A DNA stretch of 6,271 bases. It comes from Candidatus Aquidulcis sp. (GTDB lineage: Bacteria > Chloroflexota > Anaerolineae > Anaerolineales > E44-bin32). Shown one piece after another: positions 5,337 to 6,271 of this stretch. Numbering within the stretch: the stretch's first letter is position 1; every line of letters starts with the position of its first letter. The translations under genes and the position numbers were made by a program. The notes under the pieces were generated by a model. That model did not search any database. It saw only the letters and a list, made by a program, of their open reading frames with translations, and was not told the origin of the DNA. The stretch lies in contig DYJB01000109.1 of NCBI GenBank assembly GCA_020723365.1, positions 3,160 through 9,430 of the forward strand, given 5' to 3'.

Positions 5337-6271
5337 TCACGCCTTGCCCGCCGCCTCGTCCTCGAAGGGACGGATCAGCTCACGGATCTCCTTCTCGCTG
5401 AGCCAGCGGGTGTTGGTGTCGCTCGAGTAGCTGAAGCCCTCCGCAAGCCCGGCACCCTGCTGGCTCCAGGTGTGGCCGAACCACAGGTCTTCCGGAGGTT
5501 GGACCACGTAGCGATCGGGTAGCTCGACGGTGTGACGGGCTTCATCCTCCGACACCAGCACCTCGTGCAGCTTCTCCCCCGAACGGATGCCGATGCGCTG
5601 TACGGTGCAGCCCGGGGCGATGGCCTGCGCCAGGTCGACGACCTTCATGCTGGGGATCTTGGGCACGAAGACTTCGCCGCCCTGCATGCCCTCGATGCAG
5701 TCGATGGTGAAGCGCACGCCCTGCTCGAGCGACAGCCAGAAGCGCGTCATGCGCTCGTCGGTGATCGTGATCGTGCCGCTGCCGCGCTGCTGGACGAACA
5801 CCGGCACGACCGAGCCGCGGCTTCCGACGACGTTGCCGTAGCGCACGCAGGCGAAGCGCGTGCCCTTGCCGCCGGCGTAGGCGTTGGATTGGACGAAGAG
5901 CTTCTCGGCCGCCAGCTTGGTGGCGCCGTACAGGTTGACCGGGTTGACGGCCTTGTCGGTGCTGAGGGCCATCACGCGTTCGACCCCGTTGTCAAGCGCC
6001 GCCTCGATCACGTTGCGGCCGCCGATGATGTTGGTCAGGATGGCCTCGTTGGGGTTGTACTCGCAGGCCGGCACCTGCTTGAGGGCGGCGGCGTGCACGA
6101 CGATGTGCACGCCGTTCATCGCCCGCCGCAGGCGCCCCACATCCCGCACATCGCCGATGAAGTAGCGCAGCGACGGGTGGTCGAAGCCCGAGGTGCGCAT
6201 CTCGTGCTGCTTGAGCTCATCCCGGCTGAAGACGATCAGCTTGGCCGGCCCGACCTCGCGCAGCATCAACT
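5337..6271 (-). CDS. pseB: PseB-type UDP-N-acetylglucosamine 4,6-dehydratase (inverting), N-terminus cut by window edge
   Basis: The gene runs in from beyond 6271. About 310 residues are visible, and only some 20-25 N-terminal ones, with the TGGTGSFG cofactor loop, are missing by comparison with Helicobacter FlaA1/PseB. The TTG/ATG codons near 6269 and 6266 are internal, not starts. Counting from the codon at 6269: SRDELKQ (15-21), FIGDVRDVGRL (37-47), HAAALKQVP (59-67), catalytic STDKA (103-107), YGATK (114-118), RYGNVVGSRGSVVP (143-156), MTRFW (174-178), VPKIPSMK (202-209), IRSGEKLHE (228-236) and a C-terminal FSYSSDTNTRWL (279-290). YGATK and the C-terminal motif match PseB rather than CapE/WbjB (MGxSK). 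By family it converts UDP-GlcNAc to UDP-2-acetamido-2,6-dideoxy-L-arabino-hexos-4-ulose, the first step towards pseudaminic acid. The enzyme is soluble, without the membrane helices of WbpM/PglF. It is the first visible gene of the operon; the promoter must lie outside. Confidence 0.92.
   Translation of the reverse strand, partial: LMLREVGPAKLIVFSRDELKQHEMRTSGFDHPSLRYFIGDVRDVGRLRRAMNGVHIVVHAAALKQVPACEYNPNEAILTNIIGGRNVIEAALDNGVERVMALSTDKAVNPVNLYGATKLAAEKLFVQSNAYAGGKGTRFACVRYGNVVGSRGSVVPVFVQQRGSGTITITDERMTRFWLSLEQGVRFTIDCIEGMQGGEVFVPKIPSMKVVDLAQAIAPGCTVQRIGIRSGEKLHEVLVSEDEARHTVELPDRYVVQPPEDLWFGHTWSQQGAGLAEGFSYSSDTNTRWLSEKEIRELIRPFEDEAAGKA
5342..5345 (-). promoter_or_regulatory. Probable Shine-Dalgarno site of the SDR reductase
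   Basis: AAGG on the minus strand lies 9 nt before the ATG at 5332-5330 and overlaps the last codons of the dehydratase gene. It is a modest match. The start rests mainly on the Rossmann motif that follows directly. Confidence 0.5.

Noticed and set aside
4526..5401. A 291-codon plus-strand open frame opposite the SDR gene
   Set aside because: The composition is Arg/Gln/Pro/His-rich with no motif, while the opposite strand encodes a textbook SDR.
1..6271. Promoters, terminators, RNA genes, CRISPR, insertion sequences or attachment sites
   Set aside because: Reading both strands by eye, coding sequence fills all but 16 bases between genes, and no hairpin followed by a T-run, direct repeat array, terminal inverted repeats or tRNA-like sequence was found.

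Overview
The window is one gene-dense, high-G+C stretch (roughly two-thirds G+C by eye) in which every credible gene lies on the minus strand, so transcription runs from position 6271 towards position 1. Both ends cut through genes. The organism is a high-G+C bacterium. The glycosyltransferase 4 protein and the GT-C membrane protein resemble proteins of Chloroflexota and other environmental bacteria, but that is a weak impression from protein style; no marker gene is present.

Layout in transcription order: (1) a PseB-type UDP-GlcNAc 4,6-dehydratase/5-epimerase lacking only its extreme N-terminus (5337-6271); (2) an RmlD/SpsK-type SDR sugar reductase (4373-5332); (3) a NeuB/PseI/SpsE-type nonulosonic acid synthase with a C-terminal SAF domain (3300-4376, GTG start); (4) a family 4 glycosyltransferase (2188-3300); (5) an SpsF-type cytidylyltransferase (1436-2191); (6) a multi-pass GT-C (family 39-like) membrane glycosyltransferase whose C-terminus runs off the window (1-1423). 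Junctions are a 4-nt gap, a 4-nt GTGA overlap, a 1-nt TGATG overlap, a 4-nt ATGA overlap and a 12-nt gap. This is a tightly packed, probably translationally coupled operon. There is no non-coding stretch longer than 12 nt, and no internal promoter, terminator, RNA gene, repeat, mobile element or CRISPR is visible.

Read together, the genes describe synthesis and use of a cell-surface sugar of the nonulosonic (sialic-acid-like) class. The dehydratase makes a 6-deoxy-4-keto hexosamine nucleotide, the synthase condenses a hexosamine with phosphoenolpyruvate, the SpsF protein would activate the product with CTP, and the two glycosyltransferases build or transfer glycans. The set resembles the Bacillus sps spore-coat genes (spsE, spsF, spsK) and the pse pathway. 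However, a reductase occupies the place where the PseC aminotransferase is usual, and no PseC, PseH or PseG homologue is in the window. The exact sugar is therefore open. The families themselves are known, and I see no wholly new system; the interest lies in the gene combination and in a few substituted motif residues.
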